64,000 bases of DNA, taken from contig JAVBWK010000002.1 of the NCBI GenBank assembly GCA_036677505.1, positions 19,126 through 83,125 of the forward strand, written 5' to 3'. A program made the position numbers and the translations under genes. Position 1 is the stretch's first letter, and each line of letters begins with the position of its first letter. Origin of the DNA: UBA2227 sp036677505. GTDB lineage: Bacteria; Bacillota_I; Bacilli_A; Erysipelotrichales; Erysipelotrichaceae. Shown piece by piece: positions 50,444-59,368 of the stretch. The notes beneath the pieces are model-generated. The model searched no databases. It saw only the letters and a program-made list of their open reading frames with translations, and had not been told where the DNA came from.

Positions 50444-53329
50444 ATGTTTAATCCGAATGTTAAAGCCATCAGGAAGAATTCACGGACATTGGCAATGATT
50501 TTTATCGTTGTTGTTTTGTCTGTGGTCGTAAGTATCCTGATCAATTCAGTTTATCTGCCATCGCTTGATGAAAAGCCGTTAGATAATGATGGTACGATGG
50601 CCATCGGACACTTGGTCATCAGTGAAGTCATGACGGCCAACGATGGTGCCTTTACGGATGAGACTGGTCAGATGTATGACTGGATCGAACTGTACAACGG
50701 CAGCAGTTCAGATATTTCATTAAAGAATTACGGTCTCAGCGATGTCAATGATAAAGTGAAATGGCTTTTTCCCGATATCGTCATAAAGTCCAAAGGATTT
50801 CTTGTCGTGTACTTAACCGGAGAAAGAGCGGAAGGTGCCTATGCCAATTTTTCGCTTAAAAGCGGCGGCGGTGAAACCCTGATTTTGAAAGCGCCCAGCG
50901 GTAAAGTCATCGACGCACTCAATATTGTGTCAATCGATGAGAATAAAACCATGGCAAGAAACAATCAGGGAGAATGGTTTGCGACCGATCAGATCACACC
51001 GGGATTTCCCAATACCCAGCAAGGATATCAGCAATACTTGCAGTCCATCCGACTGGAAAACGGTCCGTTGAAAATCACGGAATTTCTGCCGGCGAATCGC
51101 GGAAACTTTCAGGATGATTTCCGTGAGCTTTCGGGTTATATCGAAATCACCAATGTCTCCGATGCCAATGTGGATTTAAGCGATGTGTTTGTAAGCAATA
51201 CGCTGTCAGCCCCTTTCCGCTATCGGCTACCGAAACAAATCTTACCTCCGGGAGAAGTCATCGCAGTATATACTTCGGGCAAGGAAATCGTTGAGGATCA
51301 GATCCATGCTGATTTCAGGTTGCGCTCTACAAACGGTGTGATCGTTTTGGGACATAAAAACAAAATCATCGATCATGTTGAGTATCAGGGTGTCATCAAC
51401 GGCTTTGCAAAGATTTGGATCAATGGAAAATGGGCGGATTCAACTTCGATCAGTCCCGGGTTTCCAAATGATGATGCAGGAATCAATGAGTTTGCAAAAC
51501 ATCATCAGCCCTATAAATCCGGCTTGCTCATTAATGAGGTGATGAACCGCAATACGAAGTATCTGCCTCACAATGGTGCCAATACATATGACTGGATCGA
51601 ATTGTATAATCACAGCGGTTCAACGATCGACTTATCTGAATATACTCTCTCGACATCACTGAATGATCCTTTGCGATACGCGTTACCGTCCATCAGCCTT
51701 GCTCCTGGTGAATATTTCGTTGTCATAGCTTCAGGCGATCCGAATCTTAGCACTCAGACGTATACACATGTGAATTTCAAACTTGCGGATGTTGAATCTT
51801 TATACTTGTTTAAAGATAACGCATTGGCTGACAGTATGTTTATTGCCAATGTTCCGGTTAATGCCAGTTATGGCCGATCGCAAGAGGGCGGGTTTGTGTA
51901 TATGACCACACCGACTCCCAAAGCGAAGAATCAGCAAGGAGTCCGTCAGATATCGATTGATCCCAAACCGCTGTTAAGTGCCGGTGTCTATGACCAGTCC
52001 GATGCATTACAGTTTGAACTGGAAGTATTCGGTCCGACCTATTATACGACTGACGGGAGTGAACCCACCCAATCTTCTAAGCGTTATCAAGGTCCGATCC
52101 TGCTGGATAGGACCTCTGTTATAAGATATGTGACGATTGAAGAAGGCAAGCTGGCATCCAATGTAATGACTTCCAGTTATATCATCAATGAGAATCATAC
52201 CTTGCCGGTGGTGAGCATGACCCTTGATCCGGCTGATCTGAAACATCTGACGACGGATGTCTGGACGGTGGGTATCGAATATCCAGGGCATGCCGAACTT
52301 TATGAAAACGGACAAAGCTTTTCAATCGATGCCGGCATCCGGCTGTTTGGCGGCAGTGCGCGCGGATTGGCTAAAAAGAGTTTTGCATTGAAGTTTAAAA
52401 GGGCATATGGAGAACCAAAGCTCAATTACAGTGTTTTTGATACGCGGGATTATTCATCTTTTGATACTCTGATCTTGCGATCGGGATCTCAGGATTATCC
52501 CAATGCACTGTTTCGGGATGTGCTTGCGACCAGCATGGTCGATGGCCATACTCATTTGACCGTACAAGCTTACAAGCCGGTGATTCTGTATATCAATGGC
52601 AGTTATTACGGGATATTCAACATCAGAGAAAAAGTCGATGAAGACTTTATCTCAGGATTGTACAATGTGGATACCCGTGCGAATATCGTCCGCATCGACA
52701 GCGATGTGACTTCGGGCAGCGCTGCCGGTTATAATTCACTGCTCAGTTATGTGACACTTCATGATGTGGTGCAGAAAGAGCATTATGATTATGTTAAAAC
52801 CAAGCTGAATGTCGAGAGTTATGCGGATTACTGGGTTTCGCAAGTGATCGTGACTAACAATGATATCATCAATACCCGCTTCTTCTCACATCCGGATATC
52901 GACAACGGAAGATGGCAGATGATATTTTATGATTTTGACTTTGCTATGTATAATTATTATCGCAATTACTATGCCTTTGCGATTGATCCGGAAGGGATGA
53001 CGGGTTTTAAAGTAAGTACGTTGCTTTTTAGAAATATGATACGTAACGAGGAGTTCAAAGAGCTCTTTCTGAATCGGTTAAGCTATCAGCTCAAAGAAGT
53101 CTGGTCACAAGCGAAGGTTGAACAGGCCATTGATGAGATGGTAGCGATATACAGTCCGGAGATGGAGCGGGAGCGTCAGCGATGGGGCAAATCCGTTGAG
53201 GACTGGCAGGCTAGTGTCGAGCGGTTGCGTAACTATTTCCGGTTGCGTAATGATTATCTTCTGCCTCAGACCAAGCAGTTTTTTGATTTGAGTGATGCGG
53301 AAATGGAAAGATACTTTGGCGGACTATGA
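50444..53329 (+). CDS. CotH-family kinase-like protein with three lamin-tail domains
   Basis: A 961-residue protein. One N-terminal membrane anchor (15-37) is followed by three lamin-tail-type domains, each opening with a similar strand (LVISEVMTAN near 57, LKITEFLPAN near 207, LLINEVMNRN near 360) and with DWIELYN in the first and third. Next comes a chitobiase C-terminal-like domain (about 505-580, YYTTDGSEPT). A CotH kinase-like domain runs from LPVVSMTLDP near 586 to FDFAMYN near 832, with GSARGLAKKSFALKFK and NIREKVDEDF. CotH of Bacillus phosphorylates spore-coat proteins; here the domain would be outside the cell, since it follows the anchor. No sporulation genes are nearby. Confidence 0.88.
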   Translation: MFNPNVKAIRKNSRTLAMIFIVVVLSVVVSILINSVYLPSLDEKPLDNDGTMAIGHLVISEVMTANDGAFTDETGQMYDWIELYNGSSSDISLKNYGLSDVNDKVKWLFPDIVIKSKGFLVVYLTGERAEGAYANFSLKSGGGETLILKAPSGKVIDALNIVSIDENKTMARNNQGEWFATDQITPGFPNTQQGYQQYLQSIRLENGPLKITEFLPANRGNFQDDFRELSGYIEITNVSDANVDLSDVFVSNTLSAPFRYRLPKQILPPGEVIAVYTSGKEIVEDQIHADFRLRSTNGVIVLGHKNKIIDHVEYQGVINGFAKIWINGKWADSTSISPGFPNDDAGINEFAKHHQPYKSGLLINEVMNRNTKYLPHNGANTYDWIELYNHSGSTIDLSEYTLSTSLNDPLRYALPSISLAPGEYFVVIASGDPNLSTQTYTHVNFKLADVESLYLFKDNALADSMFIANVPVNASYGRSQEGGFVYMTTPTPKAKNQQGVRQISIDPKPLLSAGVYDQSDALQFELEVFGPTYYTTDGSEPTQSSKRYQGPILLDRTSVIRYVTIEEGKLASNVMTSSYIINENHTLPVVSMTLDPADLKHLTTDVWTVGIEYPGHAELYENGQSFSIDAGIRLFGGSARGLAKKSFALKFKRAYGEPKLNYSVFDTRDYSSFDTLILRSGSQDYPNALFRDVLATSMVDGHTHLTVQAYKPVILYINGSYYGIFNIREKVDEDFISGLYNVDTRANIVRIDSDVTSGSAAGYNSLLSYVTLHDVVQKEHYDYVKTKLNVESYADYWVSQVIVTNNDIINTRFFSHPDIDNGRWQMIFYDFDFAMYNYYRNYYAFAIDPEGMTGFKVSTLLFRNMIRNEEFKELFLNRLSYQLKEVWSQAKVEQAIDEMVAIYSPEMERERQRWGKSVEDWQASVERLRNYFRLRNDYLLPQTKQFFDLSDAEMERYFGGL

Positions 53330-54009
53330 ATAAATACCGACACGAACTGAAATTTTCGATTTCCAAAGATGCGGCAGAAATGCTGAAAAGCCGATTGGCT
53401 TTGGTCATGGATGTGGATAAAAACAGCCGGATGCCGGATAAGACCTATCTGATCCGAAGTCTGTATTTTGATGATTTAGCATCGACGGCCTTTTATGATA
53501 AGATGGAAGGGGTATGGCTGAGAAAGAAATACCGAATCCGTTATTACAACCATGATCCTTCTTATATCGTGCTTGAAGCCAAGCATAAGCACGATCAGAT
53601 GACCTTTAAGCAGCAGCAGGTCATCAGTAAAGAAACAGCACAGCGTTTGTCGCAAGGGGACACTCAGAATCTGCCGGTGTCTGAGGGCACACTCCTGACT
53701 GAGTTTGTCAGAGATATGAGTATGTTTCATCTGATCCCCTCGGTCATGGTCGATTACTACCGGTTAGCCTACGTGTATGAACCGTTGGATGTGCGGGTGA
53801 CTTTTGATGAATATATCAAATCCGGATTGTATACATCGAATATGTTCGACCGGGATTTTCCGGGCGTACCGATCTTAAAGGAACATGAAGTCGTTTTGGA
53901 AGTTAAGTTTAATGAAGTGATGCCGGATTATATACGGATGGTTTTGGAAACAATACCTAAGTGCAGGCAGGCCATATCAAAGTTCGCGATTTGTCGCGCT
54001 GTAAAGTAA
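53326..54009 (+). CDS. VTC-domain (polyphosphate polymerase-like) protein
   Basis: A 227-residue soluble protein with a VTC domain. RHELKFSIS at the N-terminus, IRSLYFDDLASTAFYDK, WLRKKYRIRYYN, IVLEAKHK and VLEVKFNEVMPDYI carry the basic and acidic tunnel residues of the family. The yeast relative makes polyphosphate from ATP, but bacterial members beside CotH genes have no proven reaction. Overlaps the CotH gene by 4 bases. Confidence 0.9.
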   Translation: MNKYRHELKFSISKDAAEMLKSRLALVMDVDKNSRMPDKTYLIRSLYFDDLASTAFYDKMEGVWLRKKYRIRYYNHDPSYIVLEAKHKHDQMTFKQQQVISKETAQRLSQGDTQNLPVSEGTLLTEFVRDMSMFHLIPSVMVDYYRLAYVYEPLDVRVTFDEYIKSGLYTSNMFDRDFPGVPILKEHEVVLEVKFNEVMPDYIRMVLETIPKCRQAISKFAICRAVK

Positions 54010-54021
54010 AGGGGAAAGAAT

Positions 54022-54693
54022 ATGAGTTTCTTAGACATCATCAGAAGAAGCGTTATCGAGGAGTTCGCGACAACCATCACATTGGAAGGAATTCTGATGT
54101 CGCTGGTCGTAGCATTTTTGATTTCGATGTTCATCATTTATGTGTACCGAAAGACGTTCAGCGGTGTATCGTTTTCTAAGTCGTTTGCCTTATTGCTGAT
54201 TTTGGTAACGATGGTCACAGCCTTGGTGATCCGAACCATCAGCACGAATCTGGCCTTGTCTTTGGGTATGGTCGGTGCTCTTTCGATCGTGCGCTTCCGT
54301 ACCGCGGTCAAAGATCCGATTGACACTGGCTTTATTTTCTGGGGGATCACGGCCGGAATCATGGCCGGTGTCGGTGTGTATCTGGTCGCACTGATCAGTT
54401 CGATCGCTTTGGGCGGACTGTTTTGGCTGAGCTATCTGTTGGGATTTAAGAGCAGTTCTCAGTATCTGCTGATTCTTAAGTATGACATTGCGGTTTCTGA
54501 TAAGGTAAAAGCCATTATGTCTAAATTGCCGAAACACAAGCTTCGCAGCAAACATGTCAGCGGCTCTCGGATCGAAGTTACCTTTGATATTGATGTCAAA
54601 GATGGCAAAGAATCGATTACCGATGCCTTTTTGCGTATCGACGGAATCGACAGTGTAAGTCTTGTCAGTTATCAAAACGATTTTGGTTTGTAA
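54022..54693 (+). CDS. DUF4956 membrane protein
   Basis: A 223-residue protein with three to four membrane helices in residues 20-145 and a cytoplasmic ferredoxin-like tail (about 150-223). The family signature SLGMVGALSIVRFRTAVKDPIDTGFIFWGI is intact around residues 80-112. DUF4956 genes recurrently sit beside VTC and CotH genes, as here (12-base gap after the VTC gene, AAGGGG site). Function unknown; perhaps the membrane partner of the VTC protein. Confidence 0.88.
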   Translation: MSFLDIIRRSVIEEFATTITLEGILMSLVVAFLISMFIIYVYRKTFSGVSFSKSFALLLILVTMVTALVIRTISTNLALSLGMVGALSIVRFRTAVKDPIDTGFIFWGITAGIMAGVGVYLVALISSIALGGLFWLSYLLGFKSSSQYLLILKYDIAVSDKVKAIMSKLPKHKLRSKHVSGSRIEVTFDIDVKDGKESITDAFLRIDGIDSVSLVSYQNDFGL

Positions 54694-54701
54694 AAAGTGT
54701 A

Positions 54702-54728
54702 AAACCGAAGATATCTTCGGTTTTTTTG
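54702..54728 (+). terminator. Terminator after the CotH-VTC-DUF4956 operon
   Basis: AAAACCGAAGA / TCTTCGGTTTT with a tight TA centre and T run. Confidence 0.85.
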
Positions 54729-54774
54729 TATTACGACTCAATGTTATCAATTTACAAAATTTTAAGTTAACTCT

Positions 54775-54803
54775 TTTTCAATTACCTCATTATCGTTTAT
54801 AAT
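54775..54803 (+). promoter_or_regulatory. Promoter of the second glycosidase module
   Basis: TTTTCA (54775-54780), 17-base spacer, TATAAT (54798-54803), 28 bases before the start codon. The second module is therefore an independent transcription unit. Confidence 0.7.
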
Positions 54804-54831
54804 TGTATGGAACATAAAGATAGGTCCGAAT

Positions 54832-55725
54832 ATGAAGTTAAAGTTAAAACTGAACAAATCCGTAAAACTGTTTCTGATCATGTTATCAGGAAGTCTGATA
54901 TTGTCCCTCTGGGTACTGATGGATGCTTTTTTTATTCCGCAAACCTATGTAAAGGTAGTCACTCCTTCAGATGCCGAGCGAACGGCCGAACCCAAAGTTC
55001 TGACTGAAGTTGCGTATAAAGACGAAGATATCGCCATATCGATTTCAACTGTCGTCGAAGATGAAGTCACGTATCATGTTGTGGATATTCTCTTATCAGA
55101 TATCCGTTTCTTAAAGAGTGCATTTGCGAAAAATATTTATGGTAAAAACGTAGTAGAAACGACTTCGGAAATGGCGCAGGATCATCAGGCGATCCTTGCG
55201 TTCAACGGTGATTTTTACGGTTCCAGAAATTCCGGTCTGCTTATCCGCAACGGCGAGTTTTTCCGTGATGATGCAAGAAAAGCTCCCAATAACCGGGCAT
55301 TACTGATCGATGATTCCGGTGATTTTCAGTTTGTGACCGAAGGCGTGAGTGACGGGGAATCATATGTGAATAAAGGTATCATTCATTCATTATCATATGG
55401 ACCTGTACTAGTTGAGGATGGTAAGGTCAGTGAACTTGATTCGCGCGTAGGATTTACAAGCAGCTCCCGGACGGCCATCGGCATGATCGAGCCATTGCAT
55501 TATCTGCTAATTGTCGTTGATCAAAACGGAAAACAGAGCAAGGGAATGCGTTTGGATACGTTAGCCAAACTTTTTGTGAAGCTTAATGCGGTCAGTGCAT
55601 ACAATCTTGACGGCGGAAGTTCCTCAACGCTGTGGTTTAACGGAAGAATCATCAATCAGCCCTCACATGTAGGAATTTTTTCGGATGAGAGATCGATCAG
55701 TGATATTCTCTATATCGGGTACTGA
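54832..55725 (+). CDS. Phosphodiester glycosidase-domain protein, copy 2
   Basis: A 297-residue paralogue of the gene at 49069 with the same plan: membrane helix (about 10-30), linker, NAGPA domain. Matching motifs are AILAFNGDFYG, SGLLIRNGEFFRDDARKAPNN, SYGPVLVEDG, RTAIGMIEPLHYLLIVVD and AYNLDGGSSSTLW. The N-terminal helix and linker differ from copy 1, and the catalytic-domain residues visible in copy 1 are kept. ATG 54832 follows a modest site (ATAGGT). Confidence 0.9.
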   Translation: MKLKLKLNKSVKLFLIMLSGSLILSLWVLMDAFFIPQTYVKVVTPSDAERTAEPKVLTEVAYKDEDIAISISTVVEDEVTYHVVDILLSDIRFLKSAFAKNIYGKNVVETTSEMAQDHQAILAFNGDFYGSRNSGLLIRNGEFFRDDARKAPNNRALLIDDSGDFQFVTEGVSDGESYVNKGIIHSLSYGPVLVEDGKVSELDSRVGFTSSSRTAIGMIEPLHYLLIVVDQNGKQSKGMRLDTLAKLFVKLNAVSAYNLDGGSSSTLWFNGRIINQPSHVGIFSDERSISDILYIGY

Positions 55726-55726
55726 T

Positions 55727-56131
55727 ATGATACAGGCCAGAAGAGAGTTCATTGTATATTTAGCCATAGCGGTAGGTTTGTCGGTTTTTGAAAGGTTATT
55801 CACATTCTTATTCAAGGTATCCGGCACGTTAAGCATGACTCTGATGTTTCTGCCGGTTCTGATCGCAGGGTTAATGTGGGTCGTGATCCGCTCAACCTTC
55901 AAAGAGCGGCTGATACATCATAAACTGTACCGGCTGTGCTCTTTCTTGTTTCATACCTCTCTGACATTGCTGGTCAATGGATTGTTAATCCAGGGGATAT
56001 TGGAGAGTTTCTCTGCCGAATCCAAGTATTTAATAAGTTTCTGGATTCTGTCGGTACTGTCCGGATTACTCTTTCTTATCGTACTGAGAATCATTATATC
56101 TTCTTCCTTACGTAAAATAAGGCGAAAATAA
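55727..56131 (+). CDS. Four-helix membrane protein paired with phosphodiester glycosidase copy 2
   Basis: A 134-residue paralogue of the gene at 49973: four membrane segments and the shared SMTLMFLPVLIAGLMWV and LFHTSLTLLVNGLLIQGIL segments. It again starts one base after the glycosidase stop (TGA-T-ATG). No known domain. Conserved pairing across two copies argues for a joint function. Confidence 0.75.
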   Translation: MIQARREFIVYLAIAVGLSVFERLFTFLFKVSGTLSMTLMFLPVLIAGLMWVVIRSTFKERLIHHKLYRLCSFLFHTSLTLLVNGLLIQGILESFSAESKYLISFWILSVLSGLLFLIVLRIIISSSLRKIRRK

Positions 56132-56151
56132 AATCCGGGAACCCGGATTTT
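56130..56151. terminator. Bidirectional terminator between the second module and the NifU-like gene
   Basis: AAAATCCGGG / CCCGGATTTT, very tight loop, overlapping both stop codons. Confidence 0.8.
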
Positions 56152-56389
56152 AATCCTCTATAACACGTACTTCTCTGACAAACGGGATTTCGTCCATAAG
56201 AATGGCCTCTACCCCAAGTTTGATGGTGTCATCGGCTGCATAACAACCGACACATGCACCCATCATTCGTACATAGACGACGCCATCGGCATCGATATCC
56301 ACAAACTCGACATCACCGCCATCGCGCTGAATGTACGGTCGTATTTTATCAAGGGTGTCGACGATTTGTTCTCTGAGTTCTGTATCCAT
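56150..56389 (-). CDS. NifU-family iron-sulfur scaffold protein
   Basis: A 79-residue NifU C-terminal-type domain that carries a transient Fe-S cluster. RPYIQRDGGDVEFVDI and the cysteine pair in MGACVGCYAADDTIKLGVE are intact. ATG 56389 follows GAGGTTAACC; a start at 56401 would overlap the upstream PAP2-like gene by four bases. Probably cotranscribed with that gene. Confidence 0.9.
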   Translation of the reverse strand: MDTELREQIVDTLDKIRPYIQRDGGDVEFVDIDADGVVYVRMMGACVGCYAADDTIKLGVEAILMDEIPFVREVRVIED

Positions 56390-56397
56390 GGTTAACC

Positions 56398-56853
56398 TCA
56401 TTTCAAAAAGTATATGATGGCAGCCATCATCAGTCCGACGATGATTCCGCCAAACACTTCAGTCCATTTATGTCCCAGCACTTCTTTGACTTTGACCAGA
56501 TAGATCGGATCATCCAACTGAATCTGTGTCAACAGCTGAATATCTCTGATCAGCTGCTGAGTGATTTTGATGTTCTGACCGGCATAATAGCGCACGTTTG
56601 CGGCATCATAAGCAACGATCAGACTGAACCCGAGGGTAACCGCAAACATGGTCGAAGAAAAGTTTTCCTGTATGCCCACAGCTAAGGTCAAAGCGGTCAC
56701 GGTTGAGGTGTGCGAACTGGGAAAGCCGCCGCTCTCAATGACCAGCAGAGGCTTCCATTGACGGGTGCGGATGTAGTGAAATACGGGCTTCAACATCTGA
56801 GCCAGCAGATTTGCGGATAAGGCCGCGTAAAACGGGTACATCCTTCCGAGCAT
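56398..56853 (-). CDS. Divergent PAP2-family membrane protein (YuiD/DUF212)
   Basis: A 151-residue membrane protein of the DUF212/YuiD family related to acid phosphatase/vanadium haloperoxidase-type phosphatases. Diagnostic residues are SGGFPSSHTSTVTALTLAVG and VAYDAANVRYYAG. It lacks the full PAP2 catalytic histidine set, so activity is unproven. GAGG lies eight bases before ATG 56853; GTG 56862 and ATG 56859 are possible but overlap the ribosome site. Confidence 0.88.
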   Translation of the reverse strand: MLGRMYPFYAALSANLLAQMLKPVFHYIRTRQWKPLLVIESGGFPSSHTSTVTALTLAVGIQENFSSTMFAVTLGFSLIVAYDAANVRYYAGQNIKITQQLIRDIQLLTQIQLDDPIYLVKVKEVLGHKWTEVFGGIIVGLMMAAIIYFLK

Positions 56854-56936
56854 TGACATCACCTCTTACGTCGATTATTATAACACAATTCAAGTTGTCA
56901 TGTGGTATAATAACTATGATTTGAAAAGGGGCGAAG

Positions 56937-57302
56937 ATGATGTACATTCCCGGACAGATAGTCGAAGGCGTGATCACAGGCATTCAGCCTTATGGAGCGT
57001 TTGTATATATTGATGAAAAAACCAATGGATTGGTTCACATCTCCGAGCTGTCGGACTCTTTTGTGCGCGACATCGGGCAATATGTACAGATTGGAGACCG
57101 CGTGACGCTCAAAGTCATTGATGTCGATGCGACCGGACATCAGTTGCGGCTGTCATTAAAGGCTGCCCGGCAGCAGACGTTAAGATCATCTTTTAAGAGC
57201 AGCAAGTCGGCAAAGCTGCCGAAAAACACATTAGGGTTTACCACTTTGGCAAAAATGCTGCCACAGTGGATCACACAGGCAAAGGAGAAAAAACATGATT
57301 AA
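56937..57302 (+). CDS. S1 RNA-binding-domain protein (GSP13/CvfD-like)
   Basis: A 121-residue protein with one S1 domain (about 6-80: GQIVEGVITGIQPYGAFVYI, GLVHISELSD, GDRVTLKVIDVD) and a basic C-terminal tail (SSFKSSKSAKLPK). Members associate with ribosomes or act as post-transcriptional regulators. GGGGCGAAG precedes ATG 56937. It overlaps pgi by 8 bases. Confidence 0.88.
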   Translation: MMYIPGQIVEGVITGIQPYGAFVYIDEKTNGLVHISELSDSFVRDIGQYVQIGDRVTLKVIDVDATGHQLRLSLKAARQQTLRSSFKSSKSAKLPKNTLGFTTLAKMLPQWITQAKEKKHD

Positions 57303-58569
57303 ATGCGATTTGACTTATGCAAAACTGGAAACAGCAATTGAAGATTTTCAGGATAAGGTAACTCATTATCATCGGGCATTACACGACAAAACCGGAAAGG
57401 GAAGTGATTTCCTTGGCTGGGTCGACTGGCCTCTGAATTATGACAAAGCGGAATTTCAGCGTGTTCAGGCTGCAGCGGAAAGAATCCGAAAGGATGCCGA
57501 TGTATTTCTGGTATGTGGGATCGGCGGTTCTTATTTAGGTGCGCGGGCAGCCATCGAGTTTGTTCATGGACTGTATGGCAAAAAAGATGTGGAAGTGCTT
57601 TACGTCGGAAATACCTTCTCATCCACGGCTATCGTCCAGCTGCTTGATTATATCAAGGGAAAAAGCGTATATTGCAATGTGATTTCAAAATCCGGAACCA
57701 CCACTGAAACCGCCTTGGCCTTTCGGATGATCCGTCAGTATATGGAATCGGTGTACGGACCGGATGAAACAGCGAGGCGCATCATAGCAACCACTGACAA
57801 GAAACGGGGAACACTCAAAGCCCTGGCGGATAAAGCCGGCTACGAGACTTTCACGATTCCCGATGATATCGGCGGCCGGTATTCTGTGCTTACCTCGGTC
57901 GGGCTTTTACCGATTGCTGTAGCCGGTATCGACATTGAAGCTGTGATGGCCGGAGCTAAATCGGCGATGATCGCATTAAATGAGGATGGTCTGAATGAAA
58001 ATCCGGCATATCAGTATGCGGTAGCACGGCGTATTCTTGAAAATCAGGGGAAATTTGCGGAAATGCTGGTTTCCTATGAATCGCATCTGACGATGCTGGC
58101 TGAGTGGTGGAAACAGTTATTCGGTGAATCTGAAGGTAAAGAGGGCAAAGGTCTGTTGCCTGCTTCGGTGAACTTTTCTACCGACCTTCACTCCATGGGT
58201 CAGTTTGTACAGGAAGGTTCAAACAAACTGTTTGAGACGGTAATCGTCGTTGATCAGCCGCTGCTGGACACACAGTTTCCGATGGCTGATGACGATAGCG
58301 ATCAGATGAACTATCTCGCAGGTAAAAGTCTGGATTGGGTCAACAAGATGGCTTTCAGAGGAACGCTGGCGGCTCATGTTGATGAGGGAAATGTAAGCAA
58401 TATCCTCTTGCACATCGAAGACACCTCGGCTTTCACCTTTGGTTATCTGGTATATTTCTTCTTCAAGGCGTGCGGAATGAGTGTGTATCTGCTTGATGTC
58501 AATCCGTTTGATCAGCCCGGTGTTGAAGTATACAAGCGCAACATGTTTAAGCTTTTAGGGAAAAAATAA
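57295..58569 (+). CDS. pgi: Glucose-6-phosphate isomerase
   Basis: Interconverts glucose-6-phosphate and fructose-6-phosphate. Family features: GIGGSYLGARAAIE, the SKSGTTTETA phosphate loop, the FSTDLHSMGQFVQEG segment with catalytic Glu, and the C-terminal QPGVEVYKRNMFKLLG with the catalytic Lys. The 424-residue length matches the short bacterial type of Bacillota. AAAGGAG precedes ATG 57295. Confidence 0.96.
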   Translation: MIKCDLTYAKLETAIEDFQDKVTHYHRALHDKTGKGSDFLGWVDWPLNYDKAEFQRVQAAAERIRKDADVFLVCGIGGSYLGARAAIEFVHGLYGKKDVEVLYVGNTFSSTAIVQLLDYIKGKSVYCNVISKSGTTTETALAFRMIRQYMESVYGPDETARRIIATTDKKRGTLKALADKAGYETFTIPDDIGGRYSVLTSVGLLPIAVAGIDIEAVMAGAKSAMIALNEDGLNENPAYQYAVARRILENQGKFAEMLVSYESHLTMLAEWWKQLFGESEGKEGKGLLPASVNFSTDLHSMGQFVQEGSNKLFETVIVVDQPLLDTQFPMADDDSDQMNYLAGKSLDWVNKMAFRGTLAAHVDEGNVSNILLHIEDTSAFTFGYLVYFFFKACGMSVYLLDVNPFDQPGVEVYKRNMFKLLGKK

Positions 58570-58574
58570 GGTAT

Positions 58575-58598
58575 ACCGCTCGAAAGGGCGGTTTTTTT
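58575..58598 (+). terminator. Terminator after pgi
   Basis: ACCGC / GCGGT with loop TCGAAAGG and a long T run. Confidence 0.75.
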
Positions 58599-58610
58599 AA
58601 TACAGTTTCT

Positions 58611-58639
58611 TTGTGAAATCATGAGCAGACATGTATAAT
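58611..58639 (+). promoter_or_regulatory. Promoter of the AIM24-family gene
   Basis: TTGTGA (58611-58616), 17 bases, TATAAT (58634-58639), 19 bases before the start codon. Confidence 0.75.
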
Positions 58640-58658
58640 GATTTATGGAGGTATAACT

Positions 58659-59345
58659 ATGAAATATACAATTGAAGGCACACCGCTGCCGGTCGTGATT
58701 TGCGAACTTAATGCAGGGGAGACGATGATCAGTGAAGGCGGATCCATGAGTTGGATGAGTGAGAACATGAAGATGGAGACGACTTCCGGTGGGGGTATGT
58801 CCAAGATGTTCGGTCGGATGCTTTCCGGGGAAAGTCTGTTTCTAAACCGATATTCAGCGGTTGGCAAGCCAGGGCTGATTGCTTTTGCATCATCCTTCCC
58901 GGGTTCAATCAAAGCTTTTGACATCCGCCCCAATGCATCCGTCATTGTTCAGAAATCCGGATTTTTAGCTGCGACCGATCAGGTGGAACTGAATATTCAT
59001 TTTCAGAAGAAAATTGGGGCCGGTTTCTTTGGGGGAGAAGGGTTCATCATGCAGAAACTCTCCGGAACCGGGACCGCATTTGTTGAGATTGACGGACATG
59101 CCATGGAGTATGTGTTGGGACATGGCCAAAAGATGATCGTTGATACGGGTTATCTGGCCATGATGGATGATACATGCACTTTGGACATCGTGGCTGTACC
59201 GGGACTCAAGAATATGCTGTTTGGCGGGGAAGGGCTGTTTAATACCGTCGTGACGGGTCCGGGCAGGATCATCCTTCAGACCCATCCGATTTCCAATGTC
59301 GCGATGACGATCGGACGCTTCTTACCGAGACCGTCAAACAAATAA
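58659..59345 (+). CDS. AIM24/TIGR00266-family protein
   Basis: A 228-residue all-beta protein of the TIGR00266/AIM24 family, function unknown. Gly-rich strands such as MISEGGSMSWMSENMKME, GLIAFASSFPGSIKAFDI, FGGEGFIMQKLSGTGTAFVEI and the C-terminal LFNTVVTGPGRIILQT are family-typical. ATG 58659 follows GGAGG; an upstream in-frame ATG at 58638 overlaps the -10 box. Confidence 0.9.
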   Translation: MKYTIEGTPLPVVICELNAGETMISEGGSMSWMSENMKMETTSGGGMSKMFGRMLSGESLFLNRYSAVGKPGLIAFASSFPGSIKAFDIRPNASVIVQKSGFLAATDQVELNIHFQKKIGAGFFGGEGFIMQKLSGTGTAFVEIDGHAMEYVLGHGQKMIVDTGYLAMMDDTCTLDIVAVPGLKNMLFGGEGLFNTVVTGPGRIILQTHPISNVAMTIGRFLPRPSNK

Positions 59346-59368
59346 AAGGAACCGAGGTTCCTTTTTTT
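59344..59368. terminator. Bidirectional terminator between AIM24-family and LTA-synthase-type genes
   Basis: AAAAGGAACC / GGTTCCTTTT with a GA centre and T run. Confidence 0.8.

Noticed and set aside
50444..53329. Sporulation locus suggested by the CotH domain.
   Set aside because: No other spore-coat or sporulation gene is present, and the protein has a membrane anchor with lamin-tail domains, unlike the Bacillus CotH.
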